NCBI RefSeq assembly: GCF_041206865.1
Contig: NZ_JBGEDP010000001.1
Span: 4,030,001 to 4,094,000, forward strand
Reading direction: 5' to 3'
DNA from: Mycobacterium sp. HUMS_12744610
GTDB taxonomy: Bacteria > Actinomycetota > Actinomycetes > Mycobacteriales > Mycobacteriaceae
DNA length: 64,000 nucleotides
The position numbers were made by a program, and so were the translations under genes. The notes under the pieces were generated by a model that was not told where the DNA came from, made no database searches, and saw only the letters and a program-made list of their open reading frames with translations. Positions within the stretch are counted from its first letter, which is position 1. Each line of letters begins with the position of its first letter. Shown in pieces: positions 16,593 through 24,995 of this stretch.

Positions 16593-17219
16593 ATGTCATC
16601 AACGCACACACTCCGGTTGCCCGGTGCGACACGGGCCGCGCGCGGCCTGCGGCCCGTGGGTGTCGCCGCCGTGGCCGCCACGGTCCTGATCACGGGCACC
16701 GCCGACCCGGCCGGACAGCCACCGCGCACGCCGGCGCCGGCGGCGGTGCGGTTGCTCGCCGCCGACCCGGTCGACGTCGCGCAGGGCATCTCGATCACCC
16801 CCGCACCGGGCTGGACGGTCGGCGACCGGGGCACGGACTGGGTGGCGCTCTACAACGCCGACTCCAGCGCACAGCTGCAGGTCACCGTCAAGACGGCCGA
16901 CGGGACCGACGTCGCCGCCGTGCTGCAGGGCGACATCGACCGGTTGACCGGCGATCCGTCCTCCGATCTGACCAACGTGAAAAACCTGACCCCGCCCATC
17001 ATCAAGATGGTGCAGGGCGACAACTTTCAACAGAAGGCCTCCATCGACTACACCGGCGTCGTGTCGTCGCCGCGACGCACGGTTCCCGTCCTCGGCACGT
17101 TCAGCGAGCTGCTGAACACCTCGACCGGGCTGTCGGCGTTCATCGACTTCCGGCAGAACGACAACGCGACCGGTCAAGCCGCCCAGGACGGCGGGGCCAT
17201 GATCGACTCCATGCTCTGA
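16593..17219 (+). CDS. Conserved mycobacterial exported protein
   Basis: A 208-residue protein with an N-terminal hydrophobic segment ([19 protein letters not shown]) that can be a signal peptide or membrane anchor. The mature part begins with a strand-rich region ([20 protein letters not shown]) typical of small mycobacterial exported proteins of unknown role. ATG 16593 follows GAGGAG. It is transcribed away from the SDR operon and lies 65 nt before the fadD gene on the same strand. Confidence 0.75.
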   Translation: MSSTHTLRLPGATRAARGLRPVGVAAVAATVLITGTADPAGQPPRTPAPAAVRLLAADPVDVAQGISITPAPGWTVGDRGTDWVALYNADSSAQLQVTVKTADGTDVAAVLQGDIDRLTGDPSSDLTNVKNLTPPIIKMVQGDNFQQKASIDYTGVVSSPRRTVPVLGTFSELLNTSTGLSAFIDFRQNDNATGQAAQDGGAMIDSML

Positions 17220-17284
17220 CGAGTTGCCGCGGCCGCGACGCGCCGCGTATCACAGAGGAGGGACACACCGAACTCGGAGGGGTA

Positions 17285-18865
17285 ATGCCGGCAGCCGACG
17301 CCACCATCAGCACGACCGACACGCTCATCGGATTCGTCGAGCAACACGCACGGCAACGCCCCGACGGCATTGCGATTCGCTACGGCGAACAGCAGTGGAC
17401 CTGGGCCGGCTGGGCGGCGCGGATCCGGCGGGCGGCCGGAGCGCTGCGCGCCGCCGGTGTCCGCCGCGGCCAGTGCGTGGCGTTCCTGGACAAGAACCAC
17501 CCCGCCTGCCTGGAAACCCTGTTCGCGGCCGCATCGATCGGCGCGGTCACCACCGTGGTGAACTGGCGCCTGGCCGGTGCGGAACTGGCGCATGTGCTCG
17601 AAGACAGCGGGGCGCGAATGCTTTTCGTCGGCGCCGAACTGCATCCCGCGGCGCAGGCGGCCGCCGCGCACGTCGCGGGCCTGCGGCGCATCGTCGTGGT
17701 CGGCGGCGACGGCGGCGGCGACGACGACGAGTACGAATCATTGCTCGCCGCAGCATCTCCCGAGGACACCGACGCCGAGGTCACCGGCGACGACACCGCG
17801 CTGGTGATCTACAGCTCGGGCACCACCGGGCGCCCCAAGGGCGTGGTGCTCAGCCAGCGCGCGCTGGTCAACCACGCGGCGAACCTCGCACCGGCGTTTC
17901 CGTTCGGCGAGGGCGACGCGAACCTGGTGTGCATGCCCCTGTTCCACGTGGGCGGGATCGGGTATGCCCTGTTCGGCATCCGGCCCGGGGCCCCGACGAT
18001 CATGACCCGCGAGCCCGACGCCGCGGCGCTGGCCGGGGCGGTGCGCGCCGGCGCGACGCACGCGTTCTTCGTGCCACCGGTGATCGCCAGGTTCCTCGAC
18101 GGCGGCGAGGCGGCCGTCGACGCCATCTCGGGGCTGCGCTACATCGTGTACGGCGCCGCCCCGATGCCGCTGCCCCTGCTGCACCGGGCGCTCGCGGCCT
18201 GGCCCGAGACGCAATTCGTCCAGGTGTACGGGCAGACGGAACTGTGCGGGGCGGTCACGGCGCTCGGCGACGCCGACCATCGCGACGACACCCGGCCCCA
18301 TTTGCAGCTCTCGGCCGGAAAAGCGGTGCTGGGAACCGAAATTCAGATCGTCGATCCCGAAACGGGGCGTCAGGTGCCGGCGGGCCGGCCGGGCGAGATC
18401 TGGGTGCGCAGCAACCAGAACATGAGCGGCTACCTGAACCGCCCGGAGGCAACGGCCGAGACGATCACCGCCGACGAGTGGGTGCGCACCGGCGACGTGG
18501 GGCGCCTCGACGCCGAGGACTACGTCTACGTCGAGGACCGGCTGAAAGACATGGTGATCACCGGCGGGGAGAACGTCTACGGGCCCGAGGTGGAAAGCGT
18601 GCTGATCAAGCATCCCGCCGTCGCCGACGCCGCCGTCATCGGGGTGCCCGACGACCGTTGGGGCGAGTCGGTCAAGGCGATCGTCGTGGCCGCCGGCGAG
18701 ATCGGCCCCGAGGATGTCATCGCGTTCTGCCGTGAGCACCTGGCCGGCTACAAGTGCCCGCGTACCGTCGACTTCGTGGCGGAGCTCCCCCGCAACGCCA
18801 GCGGAAAGATCCTCAAAACCGCACTGCGGGAACCATATTGGGCGGACCGCGCCAGGAAGGTGTGA
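17285..18865 (+). CDS. Acyl-CoA synthetase (FadD-type)
   Basis: A 526-residue adenylate-forming ligase. The P-loop is YSSGTTGRPKGVVLS near residue 178. The others are VYGQTELCGAVTALG, the hinge WVRTGDVGRLDAEDYVYVED near residue 405, and the catalytic Lys in NASGKILKT near the end. It resembles FadD13 and related very-long-chain enzymes in length, but no substrate can be assigned. ATG 17285 follows GGAGG at a good distance. It converges on the echA gene, both likely serving beta-oxidation. Confidence 0.92.
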   Translation: MPAADATISTTDTLIGFVEQHARQRPDGIAIRYGEQQWTWAGWAARIRRAAGALRAAGVRRGQCVAFLDKNHPACLETLFAAASIGAVTTVVNWRLAGAELAHVLEDSGARMLFVGAELHPAAQAAAAHVAGLRRIVVVGGDGGGDDDEYESLLAAASPEDTDAEVTGDDTALVIYSSGTTGRPKGVVLSQRALVNHAANLAPAFPFGEGDANLVCMPLFHVGGIGYALFGIRPGAPTIMTREPDAAALAGAVRAGATHAFFVPPVIARFLDGGEAAVDAISGLRYIVYGAAPMPLPLLHRALAAWPETQFVQVYGQTELCGAVTALGDADHRDDTRPHLQLSAGKAVLGTEIQIVDPETGRQVPAGRPGEIWVRSNQNMSGYLNRPEATAETITADEWVRTGDVGRLDAEDYVYVEDRLKDMVITGGENVYGPEVESVLIKHPAVADAAVIGVPDDRWGESVKAIVVAAGEIGPEDVIAFCREHLAGYKCPRTVDFVAELPRNASGKILKTALREPYWADRARKV

Positions 18866-18876
18866 CCGCCGGGCGC

Positions 18877-19719
18877 CTACAGGCGTCCCTCGACGCGCAG
18901 CTGCGGATGCACCCAGTCCGGTGAGCGGCGCTCCTTGAAGGCGCGGAAACCCTCCCGCGCCTCGGCGTCGCTCAGGCTGGCGGTCATGCCGATGCGGTCG
19001 TACAGGCCCAGGTAGTTGTCGATGCTGGACTTGATGACCCCACGGGCCCGCGGGGCGGTGCGGCACACCTGGGCCAGCACATCGCGCGCCTCCGCGAGCA
19101 GGCTCTCGTGCGGCACGACCCGGCTGACCAGGCCCCAGTCGTAGGCCTCGGCCGCGCTGAGCACCCGCCCGGTGAACATCAGGTCGCGGGTGCGCACCGG
19201 CCCGACCAGCCGTGCCAGCATCTGGCTGTAGTAGGTGTCGGCGTAGCCGCGGAACAACTCGGGCACGCGGAAGGTCGCCCGTTCGCTGACCACCGACAGG
19301 TCGCTGCACAGCGCGATCTGGAAGCCGCCGCCCTGGCACAGCCCGTTGACCGCCGAGACGATCGGCTTGGCCGAGGTCCGCACCGCGTCGAACGGCGTGA
19401 CGTCCATGCCCAGCGCGGCGCCGAAGGTGATCCAGGCGTCGGCGCCGCCGGCCCCGCCGCCCATGTCGCCGCCGGGCGCGAACACGTCACCGGTTCCGGT
19501 GATCAGCAGCCCGGCCAGATCCGGGTCCTCGTTGAGACGGCCGACGGCATAACGGATTCCGAAGTACATCGCCGGGGTCAGGGCGTTGCGGGCGTCCGGG
19601 CGGTCGATCGTGCACACCGCGATCGGCCCCTGCCGCTGCAACGTCAGGTACGGCGTGCCCAGCCAGTCCCCCTCGGGTGGGCGCGGGCTGCCGTGCGGGG
19701 GCGGGGGCTGCTGCGTCAC
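18877..19719 (-). CDS. Enoyl-CoA hydratase/isomerase (crotonase family)
   Basis: A 280-residue crotonase. The oxyanion-hole segments are FAPGGDMGGGAGG near residue 88 and CQGGGFQIALCSDLSV near residue 125. The general-acid/base position is PELFRG, where Glu is present. The N-terminus has a Pro-rich extension of about 20 residues. GTG 19719 is the start: GAAGGAG lies 5 nt upstream, whereas the open frame extends far beyond it. A perfect inverted repeat 57 nt upstream is a likely operator. Confidence 0.9.
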   Translation of the reverse strand: MTQQPPPPHGSPRPPEGDWLGTPYLTLQRQGPIAVCTIDRPDARNALTPAMYFGIRYAVGRLNEDPDLAGLLITGTGDVFAPGGDMGGGAGGADAWITFGAALGMDVTPFDAVRTSAKPIVSAVNGLCQGGGFQIALCSDLSVVSERATFRVPELFRGYADTYYSQMLARLVGPVRTRDLMFTGRVLSAAEAYDWGLVSRVVPHESLLAEARDVLAQVCRTAPRARGVIKSSIDNYLGLYDRIGMTASLSDAEAREGFRAFKERRSPDWVHPQLRVEGRL

Positions 19720-19775
19720 GGGACTCCTTCGACGTCGGCGACCGCGTCGTCGCGTCAGCGCGCGGCGCGGTGGAG

Positions 19776-19796
19776 ATACTGTAGTTCTTACAGTAT
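19776..19796. promoter_or_regulatory. Perfect 8-bp inverted repeat, candidate repressor operator
   Basis: ATACTGTA and TACAGTAT are separated by five bases (GTTCT), 57 nt upstream of the echA start. AT-rich and symmetric in a GC-rich setting, it fits a dimeric repressor such as TetR or GntR type. No regulator gene is adjacent, so the protein acting here is unknown. Confidence 0.55.
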
Positions 19797-19820
19797 GTGG
19801 GGCGGGGTCCGGCGGCCGGT

Positions 19821-20111
19821 CTACAGGTACGGCAGCGTCGCGACGGCGGCGCCCTGGGTCGTGTCGTTGAGCAGCTTGGCCAGCGTGGACTGCAACGTGG
19901 CCGTGGCCTCGCCCACCGGCCGGTCGCAGAACCGGCAGTGGACGGCGAACCGTGGCTGGTCGTCCTCGTCCGGCCAGAACCGGCGTGGCCCCACTGCGGC
20001 GCCCGGGTCGTACTGGACCGACTGATGCGGAGCGTCCCTGAGGATCCTGCCGACGGGATGACCTTGCGGGCATTCAAGTTTCAGCACGCCGATTCCCTCT
20101 TGATTGCTCAC
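19821..20111 (-). CDS. Small putative zinc-ribbon protein
   Basis: A 96-residue protein. The pattern LECPQGHPVG with later VHCRFCDRP gives a C-x3-H and C-x2-C arrangement that could bind zinc. The remainder is unremarkable and ends TLPYL. GTG 20111 follows GAGGAC. The function is unknown. It lies 24 nt beyond the inverted repeat in front of echA and may share its transcript. Confidence 0.55.
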   Translation of the reverse strand: MSNQEGIGVLKLECPQGHPVGRILRDAPHQSVQYDPGAAVGPRRFWPDEDDQPRFAVHCRFCDRPVGEATATLQSTLAKLLNDTTQGAAVATLPYL

Positions 20112-20835
20112 CGTCCACCGTCCTCACGAAGTCGTGGTCTCCTCGGTCACACGTATTGTCGCCCCGGGCCGGCCGGTGTGCCCGGCGTGGTCGCGTGTCC
20201 GGTGCGTAGCGCGAACGTCTGGGCGTGGGCAAACCAAGTATCCAGCGGTGACTGCGGTACGCACGGGTGTACGACGTCGCCCGGCGCCAGCTGCGGGGCA
20301 ACCTGCCGCAGTCGTTCGTGCACGCGTTGCTGTTCGAGGCGGCGCACACGCTGGCAGGTGACGACGATCCGGCGCTGGGCAAGAGCTGGTGAGCTCACGT
20401 CGCAGTCGGGGACTACGGATTGCTCGCGTCCGCTCTGGCACGGCCGCGTGCATCGGTATCCGGCCACCCCGACAACCGACTATTGCGCCAGCGCCCCGCC
20501 ATGATGCCCCAACGTCGCCACACCCGCGCCCAGCACCGGGCGGCGCAAATCTGTGCCGAACGCCGCCGGAACCACGAGGCCCGCACCGCGGCGCCAACCG
20601 AATGCCCGACCTACACCGGACCCGCCCCACCCCACAGCGACGACGACCGAACATCTTTTTAGGTGTTATGAAGATCCCGCGACGCAGATGGGCGCCTCGA
20701 CCGAGGCCGCCGCGGTGCCATTCGCCACTGACGATCGCCAATCCGATTGGGGCGGCCGCTCAGGCCAGCAAGGCGCCCACCGCGACCCGCGACTTTCGTC
20801 TAACATCAATGACACTAGCCGAAGGAGGACATCGC
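20112..20835. other. Gene-poor stretch with one coding-like relic
   Basis: I find no convincing gene. On the plus strand from about 20,264 to 20,392 the frame reads YDVARRQLRGNLPQSFVH then ALLFEAAHTLAGDD and stops at TGA. It looks like the end of a real protein without a start; I do not recognise the family. The remaining sequence is Arg/Pro-rich in all frames, as GC-rich non-coding DNA usually is. Confidence 0.5.
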
Positions 20836-21176
20836 ATGTCCGCATCAAAGGAAAGCGCCGAGGTCTTACGGGCGCAGTTAATTTAGCTGAGCACGAGAAG
20901 ATGGCCGAGGCTCACCTGCGAGAGCATCGCGAGTTGGCGGACGGCCACCTCGCTGACCTGCGAGCCCTCACGGACTGGCACCTGACCGAGCATCGCGATG
21001 CCGCCAAGCAGGGTGGTCTGTCCAGCAGCGAATATGAGTCATTGGCCGCGCGGCATATGGACGAGCATCGCAAGCTCACCGAGCGAATGCTGCAGGATCA
21101 TCATAAGTTGGCCGACCGGCATCTGGCCGAATTGGGCGAACTTTCGGCACGCCATTCCCATGAACATGCGGGGTAA
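20836..21176 (+). pseudogene. His-rich helical-repeat protein with a frameshift near its start
   Basis: GAAGGAGG precedes ATG 20836, which begins MSASKESAEVLRAQLI and stops at TAG 20884-20886. The next frame continues at once with an uninterrupted repeat protein to TAA 21174-21176. Its units have the form EHRELADGHLADL, EHRKLTERMLQDHHKLADR and HLAELGELSARHSHEH. About 85 residues carry more than 15 His. The units look like an amphipathic helix with regularly placed His. One base inserted near 20,880 would join the two parts. It may be a true frameshift, a sequencing error or re-initiation at ATG 20901. The role is unknown; metal binding is a guess. Confidence 0.6.
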
Positions 21177-21413
21177 CTGGTCAGGCCACGCGAGCAGCCA
21201 TGGTCGGCTCTCGGCCAGCACGGCGAGGGCATCGAAGACATTGCTGGCCGCGTTTGGCGACGGTGGATAGTTAGTTTCGGATCGCGCGGAACTTTTTGGC
21301 CCGGTGAGGGTCCGCAAGGCAGTCGGACACCTTCTGGCGCAGCGTGATTCGTCCGGATGTCGCGTGCGGATCCGTTGTCGTAGGGCCGGTCGGGTCTGCC
21401 TGAACCCCGCGCA

Positions 21414-21434
21414 CACAGCCCGCTTGGGGCTGTG
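21414..21434 (-). terminator. Hairpin just downstream of the arsR-type gene
   Basis: CACAGCCC and GGGCTGTG pair perfectly across a 5-nt loop, four bases beyond the end of the ArsR-type gene on its strand. There is no T-run, so it would be a mycobacterial-type terminator without a U tail. Confidence 0.45.
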
Positions 21435-21437
21435 CCC

Positions 21438-21830
21438 TCACGCGGCGCTGTCCGGCGGGATGGGTCCCGCCGCCCGGCGGATGTCGGCCAGCCGTTCTTC
21501 ACAGATGCGGTAGAAGACCCAGCTTCCGCGACGCTGCCTGGTGACCAGGCCGGCTTCGTGCAGGATCTTGATGTGGTAGCTCACGCTCGGTTGGGAGATA
21601 CCGAGTGGGCCGGTCAGGTCGTAGCCGCATTCCCCGCCAGGTCTCGTTCTGAGCAGTCCGAGGAGTTGGACTCGGGTCGGGTCGGCCAGGGCCTTGAACA
21701 ACTTGGCGATCCGTTCGGCCTCGTCGCGAGACATGGCTTCGTCCAGCGTCGGATAGGTCCTTGCGTCTTGGGGCCTCGGCGTTATCGGCGCCGCACCCGC
21801 GTCCAACTGGGCCTTCCGAGAACCTAGCAT
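21438..21830 (-). CDS. ArsR-family transcriptional regulator
   Basis: A 130-residue winged-helix protein. The core is AERIAKLFKALADPTRVQLL, then ISQPSVSYHIKILHEAGLVT (recognition helix) and the wing RQRRGSWVFYRI. ECGYDL at the start of the DNA-reading part has a Cys that could join a metal site, but I see no complete metal-binding set. The start is ATG 21830, or ATG 21735 giving a shorter protein. It diverges from the rhodanese cluster, and dyad sequences around the start suggest autoregulation. Confidence 0.88.
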   Translation of the reverse strand: MLGSRKAQLDAGAAPITPRPQDARTYPTLDEAMSRDEAERIAKLFKALADPTRVQLLGLLRTRPGGECGYDLTGPLGISQPSVSYHIKILHEAGLVTRQRRGSWVFYRICEERLADIRRAAGPIPPDSAA

Positions 21831-21857
21831 ATCGAGATATTGACATTTATCGAATGC
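21826..21857. promoter_or_regulatory. AT-rich imperfect dyad, candidate ArsR operator and divergent promoter
   Basis: AGCATATCGA at the left and TCGAATGCT at the right form an imperfect inverted repeat, with the palindrome ATATCGAGATAT inside. A TTGACA hexamer for plus-strand transcription lies in it. It covers the ArsR start codon and the approach to the rhodanese cluster, where an ArsR operator is expected. Confidence 0.45.
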
Positions 21858-22138
21858 TGGCGCAACCTACCAGCACCACCCGTTTCGTCTATCGACCGGA
21901 GACCAGCGTGTCCAATCCCCTGATCCCGGTGTTCGGCACAGGGCGAACCGGACCAGCCGGGCCGGAGTGCGCGGCGCGCGTGGACCGTGCCGGTGCGGTA
22001 ATTACCGTCGCTCTGTCGCAGCCCGGCATCGAGCTGGTTCGACCGACGCCGGCGCATAACCCCGGCGCGGCGGCCCGGGGAGGACCACCGGACGCTCGCG
22101 GAGCACCGGCGCGAACAAGCCGAGGGCCGACACCGTGA
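21854..22138 (+). CDS. Hypothetical short leader ORF of the rhodanese operon
   Basis: ATG 21854 opens a 94-codon frame (MLAQPTSTTRFVYRPETSVS) that ends in TGA overlapping the GTG start of the sulfurtransferase gene (GTGA). The coupling is the main support. Composition in the second half is Pro/Ala-rich and no domain is recognised, so it may simply be a leader region. Confidence 0.3.
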   Translation: MLAQPTSTTRFVYRPETSVSNPLIPVFGTGRTGPAGPECAARVDRAGAVITVALSQPGIELVRPTPAHNPGAAARGGPPDARGAPARTSRGPTP

Positions 22139-23052
22139 CCTACCGCCATCCTGAGGCCCTGGCCACCGTTGAATGGCTGGCCGAGCACCTCGACGACCCG
22201 TCGGTCCGGGTGGTGGATGCCCGCTTCGCCATCCGGCCCACCGCCGGGAGAACGTTGGAGGCCGTCGCCGAGCGTGACGCCTACCGCGAGGCCCACATTC
22301 CCGGCGCGGTGTTCGTGGATGTGATGGGTGACCTCTCCGATGCGGACGATCCCGTTGTGGTGGTATCGCCGGAGCGGTTCGAGGACCTGATGAGTCGCCT
22401 CGGGATCGGCGACGGGACCACGGTGGTGGTCTACGACGGCCAAGGTGGAACCTGGGCCGCTCGGCTGTGGTGGGCTTTGCGGTACTACGGCCACGACGCC
22501 GTCATGCTGCTCGACGGCGGTTTCACCTGTTGGCTGGCCGCAGATCTCCCGGTCGACAGCGGGGTGCCCGACCCTTCGCCGGCGACGTTCACCGCCCGGG
22601 TCCGGCCCGAGCTCCGGGTCGACGCCGATCAAGTGGCTCAAGCCATCGGTTGTGACGACGTCTGCATCGTCGACGCGTTGCCCGAAGTCTTCTTTACCGG
22701 TGCGGCGCGCCTGTACCCGAACCACCGGGCCGGCCACATACCCACCGCCCACAACGTGCCGGCGCCGTCGCATGTAGATCCGGTCACTCACCGATTGTTG
22801 CCCGCTAGCGCGCTGGCCCGGCTGTGGGAGCCGGTCGGGTTGGAGCCTTCTCGCCGCGTCATCACCTATTGCGGCGGCGGCGTGTTCGGGGCCTACGCCC
22901 TCTTCGCGCTGCATGTCATGGGACACGAGAACGCCGCCCTCTACGATGCCTCGTGGACGGAGTGGGGTGCCGATCCCAGCCGGCCGGTGGAGACCGGACC
23001 GAAAGCTGCGACACATGATCGCTATCAACCGACGAACCCAAGGAGGCAGTGA
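22135..23052 (+). CDS. Thiosulfate/3-mercaptopyruvate sulfurtransferase (tandem rhodanese)
   Basis: A 305-residue protein with two rhodanese domains. The N-terminal one (residues about 10-135) is inactive, as usual. The C-terminal one carries the catalytic Cys in VITYCGGGVFGAY near residue 246. The CGGGV loop differs from the textbook CGSGV of mercaptopyruvate enzymes and CRxGxR of thiosulfate enzymes, so substrate preference is open. GTG 22135 is the start by overlap with the upstream frame. Its stop overlaps the next ATG by one base (TGATG), a clear operon. Confidence 0.88.
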   Translation: MTYRHPEALATVEWLAEHLDDPSVRVVDARFAIRPTAGRTLEAVAERDAYREAHIPGAVFVDVMGDLSDADDPVVVVSPERFEDLMSRLGIGDGTTVVVYDGQGGTWAARLWWALRYYGHDAVMLLDGGFTCWLAADLPVDSGVPDPSPATFTARVRPELRVDADQVAQAIGCDDVCIVDALPEVFFTGAARLYPNHRAGHIPTAHNVPAPSHVDPVTHRLLPASALARLWEPVGLEPSRRVITYCGGGVFGAYALFALHVMGHENAALYDASWTEWGADPSRPVETGPKAATHDRYQPTNPRRQ

Positions 23053-23636
23053 TGGCGCGAATCAAGCTCATCGATCCCGGCCAGGCGCAGGGACGCACGC
23101 GCGAGGTCTTCGAGCGGGTGAAGGCGTATTACAAGATGGTGCCCGGGCTTCAGCGGGCATTGAACTACCTGCCCGAGACCACGGATGCGTTGTGGACCCT
23201 GAGCCTGAATACGGCGATGGAGGGAAGCATCCGTGAAGAGCTCAAGCGCGTGTTCTTCGCGGTGACCGCCTACGAGGTCGAATGTGAATACTGCACCGCG
23301 GCCCACATGATCGCCCTGATGGGCAAGAAGTGGAGCCGCCAGGAGTGCGTGGATCTCATCGAGGGCAAACCATCTCCCCGGTTGACCGACAAGGAGAACG
23401 CCGCGGTGGACTTCGCCCGGACGGTCGGTCGTCGTCCGGCCGCGGTGACTGACGAGATGACCGACAAACTACGAGCATTCGGATGGACCGATGCCGAGAT
23501 CGTGGAGATCGTGACCTCGGTTGCGCTGATGCGCTACACGACCACGGTGGCCAGCGCCCTCGACGTGCCGCTCGAAGAGGCCATGGAAGGCGTAGGGCTC
23601 AGCTGCGGGGTGCCGCTCGATCGGCTCGAGGGTTGA
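23052..23636 (+). CDS. AhpD/carboxymuconolactone decarboxylase-family protein
   Basis: A 194-residue AhpD-like protein with the redox motif CEYCTAAH (C-x2-C-x3-H) near residue 78. Family members relay electrons to peroxiredoxins or act as alkylhydroperoxidases. ATG 23052 follows AGGAGG. It overlaps the rhodanese stop, so both serve one thiol or sulfane-sulfur stress response, probably under the divergent ArsR-type regulator. A peroxiredoxin relic lies 470 nt downstream. Confidence 0.88.
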   Translation: MARIKLIDPGQAQGRTREVFERVKAYYKMVPGLQRALNYLPETTDALWTLSLNTAMEGSIREELKRVFFAVTAYEVECEYCTAAHMIALMGKKWSRQECVDLIEGKPSPRLTDKENAAVDFARTVGRRPAAVTDEMTDKLRAFGWTDAEIVEIVTSVALMRYTTTVASALDVPLEEAMEGVGLSCGVPLDRLEG

Positions 23637-24102
23637 GGGAACCGGCCGCCGGGTCCCCGGTTGGTGTCGGGCGCCAGCGGTAGTCGGTCGCCAGAGGCGA
23701 GCCTTCCGGCGACTGCCCCACGCCCTCGAAAAAACTGCAGGCAGAGCCTTCGAGCGTCTCGGCCGCATGATGGTGGCTGCTCACGCTGCCGGGGCCAGCC
23801 ACCCTCGGCCTTTCAGCTGGGGCGGTCCGGACGATGGCCGGCCAGGGAGCCCCGGTCAGCGTTCAGGTCTCCGATCGAGCCGGGCTGCATCAGCGGTGGT
23901 TCTGAGAGTGGCTCCACACCAGGGCGCCGCCGGAGTGGTCACCTACGGCTGGGACGTACGGTTCGAGATGAGTGACGAGGCGGTCACCTTACTGGCCGAT
24001 GAGTCGAGGCTCCTCATCTGCGTTGGGGACCCTCGTAAAGTGTTGGAATGCTTTGATTTTCGCTGTTTGGCCTGTTTCTCGGCCCGTGGTTGACAGCGGT
24101 GG
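23637..24102. other. Gene-poor stretch after the AhpD-like gene
   Basis: No gene with good codon use or a ribosome-binding site is visible. A 108-codon plus-strand frame ending at 24093 has no recognisable domain. The DNA leads directly into the peroxiredoxin relic without a start for it, so part of it may be eroded peroxiredoxin or flanking sequence. Confidence 0.5.
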
Positions 24103-24243
24103 ACCTACCACCCGCTGAGCACCGGCCGCAATTTTGCTGAGCTGCTGCGCTTGATCAAGGCACTGCAGACCGCCGACAGCTTCGGGGTGGCCACCCCGAC
24201 CGATTGGTGACCCGGCGACCCGGTCATCGTTCCGATCGCCTGA
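24103..24243 (+). pseudogene. 1-Cys peroxiredoxin, C-terminal relic with internal stop
   Basis: The frame reads YHPLSTGRNFAELLRLIKAL then QTADSFGVATPTDW, a TGA at 24208-24210, then PGDPVIVPIA and a second TGA. This is the end of a Prx6-type peroxiredoxin (STGRNFDE, then VATPxxWxPGDxVIV). The nonsense codon falls within the W-x-PGD motif. The N-terminal half with the peroxidatic Cys is missing. Confidence 0.75.
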
Positions 24244-24392
24244 TCCTGCAGTGTGGCCGCCGACCGGATGGCCGGGGCCGAAGAAGGTGTCGCATGCGAC
24301 GACTGGATTCTTCTGCACCAAAAAGATCAGCGAAGCTGCCGTGGAGCACGCCATCCGCGCCCGCTGACGCCGACGGACCGCGCCGATCCGCC

Positions 24393-24995
24393 TCAACTGT
24401 CGCGTCGTCCCCGCCCGCCACGGTGGCCGTGACCACCTCCACCACCGTGGTGACCACCGTCGCAACCATCCCCGCCGCCGCGCCTGTGCCGGCGCCACCC
24501 TCGACCGCCGCCTATCGGCCGACCCGATATCGCCGCTTCGAACGCCCGCAGGTGGTCCTCGGAAGCGGCACGCAAGTTCTCGTACACCCTCTGGATGGCT
24601 GCCTCGTCACTGCCTTGCACGGCCGCAGACAGGTCGGCGATGTCACCAGTTTCGAGTTCGACTCCGACCGCGTAAGCCCCTTCGGCCGAGGACAGTCCCC
24701 GGGCGAGCCACATGTCGTAGGCGTCCTGCAGTTCAGGGCCGACGTAGACACCGGGCGGCTGCCCTACCGACGGATCGGGGACGCCGTACCGCTCGAGCAG
24801 TCGCCCGATCGCGTCATAATGACGCTGCTCGCTGGCGGCAATGTTGTCGAAGATCGGCACACCCCACGCCCGGTGGAACCGCCGGTACAAATCACGCGCC
24901 AGCCGTTCCTCCTCCCGCATCAGCACCAGATCCGCCCGCTCTCCATCGGACAACGGACCACCAGCCGCCGGGTCCAAACTGTCGACCACATTCAT
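24393..24995 (-). CDS. DUF2202 ferritin-like protein with a Gly/His/Arg-rich tail
   Basis: A 200-residue protein. Residues about 15-155 are a ferritin-like four-helix bundle with carboxylate/His metal ligands (LMREEERLARDLYRRF, then ASEQRHYDAIGRLL, GVELETGDIADL and ASEDHLRAFEAAI). Residues 159-200 are an extended tail made almost only of Gly, His and Arg, with one Cys. The tail may bind metal or nucleic acid. ATG 24995 is preceded by GGAG. The longer open frame reaches 25070. It is not clearly linked to neighbours, though nearby genes also concern redox stress. Confidence 0.82.
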   Translation of the reverse strand: MNVVDSLDPAAGGPLSDGERADLVLMREEERLARDLYRRFHRAWGVPIFDNIAASEQRHYDAIGRLLERYGVPDPSVGQPPGVYVGPELQDAYDMWLARGLSSAEGAYAVGVELETGDIADLSAAVQGSDEAAIQRVYENLRAASEDHLRAFEAAISGRPIGGGRGWRRHRRGGGDGCDGGHHGGGGGHGHRGGRGRRDS

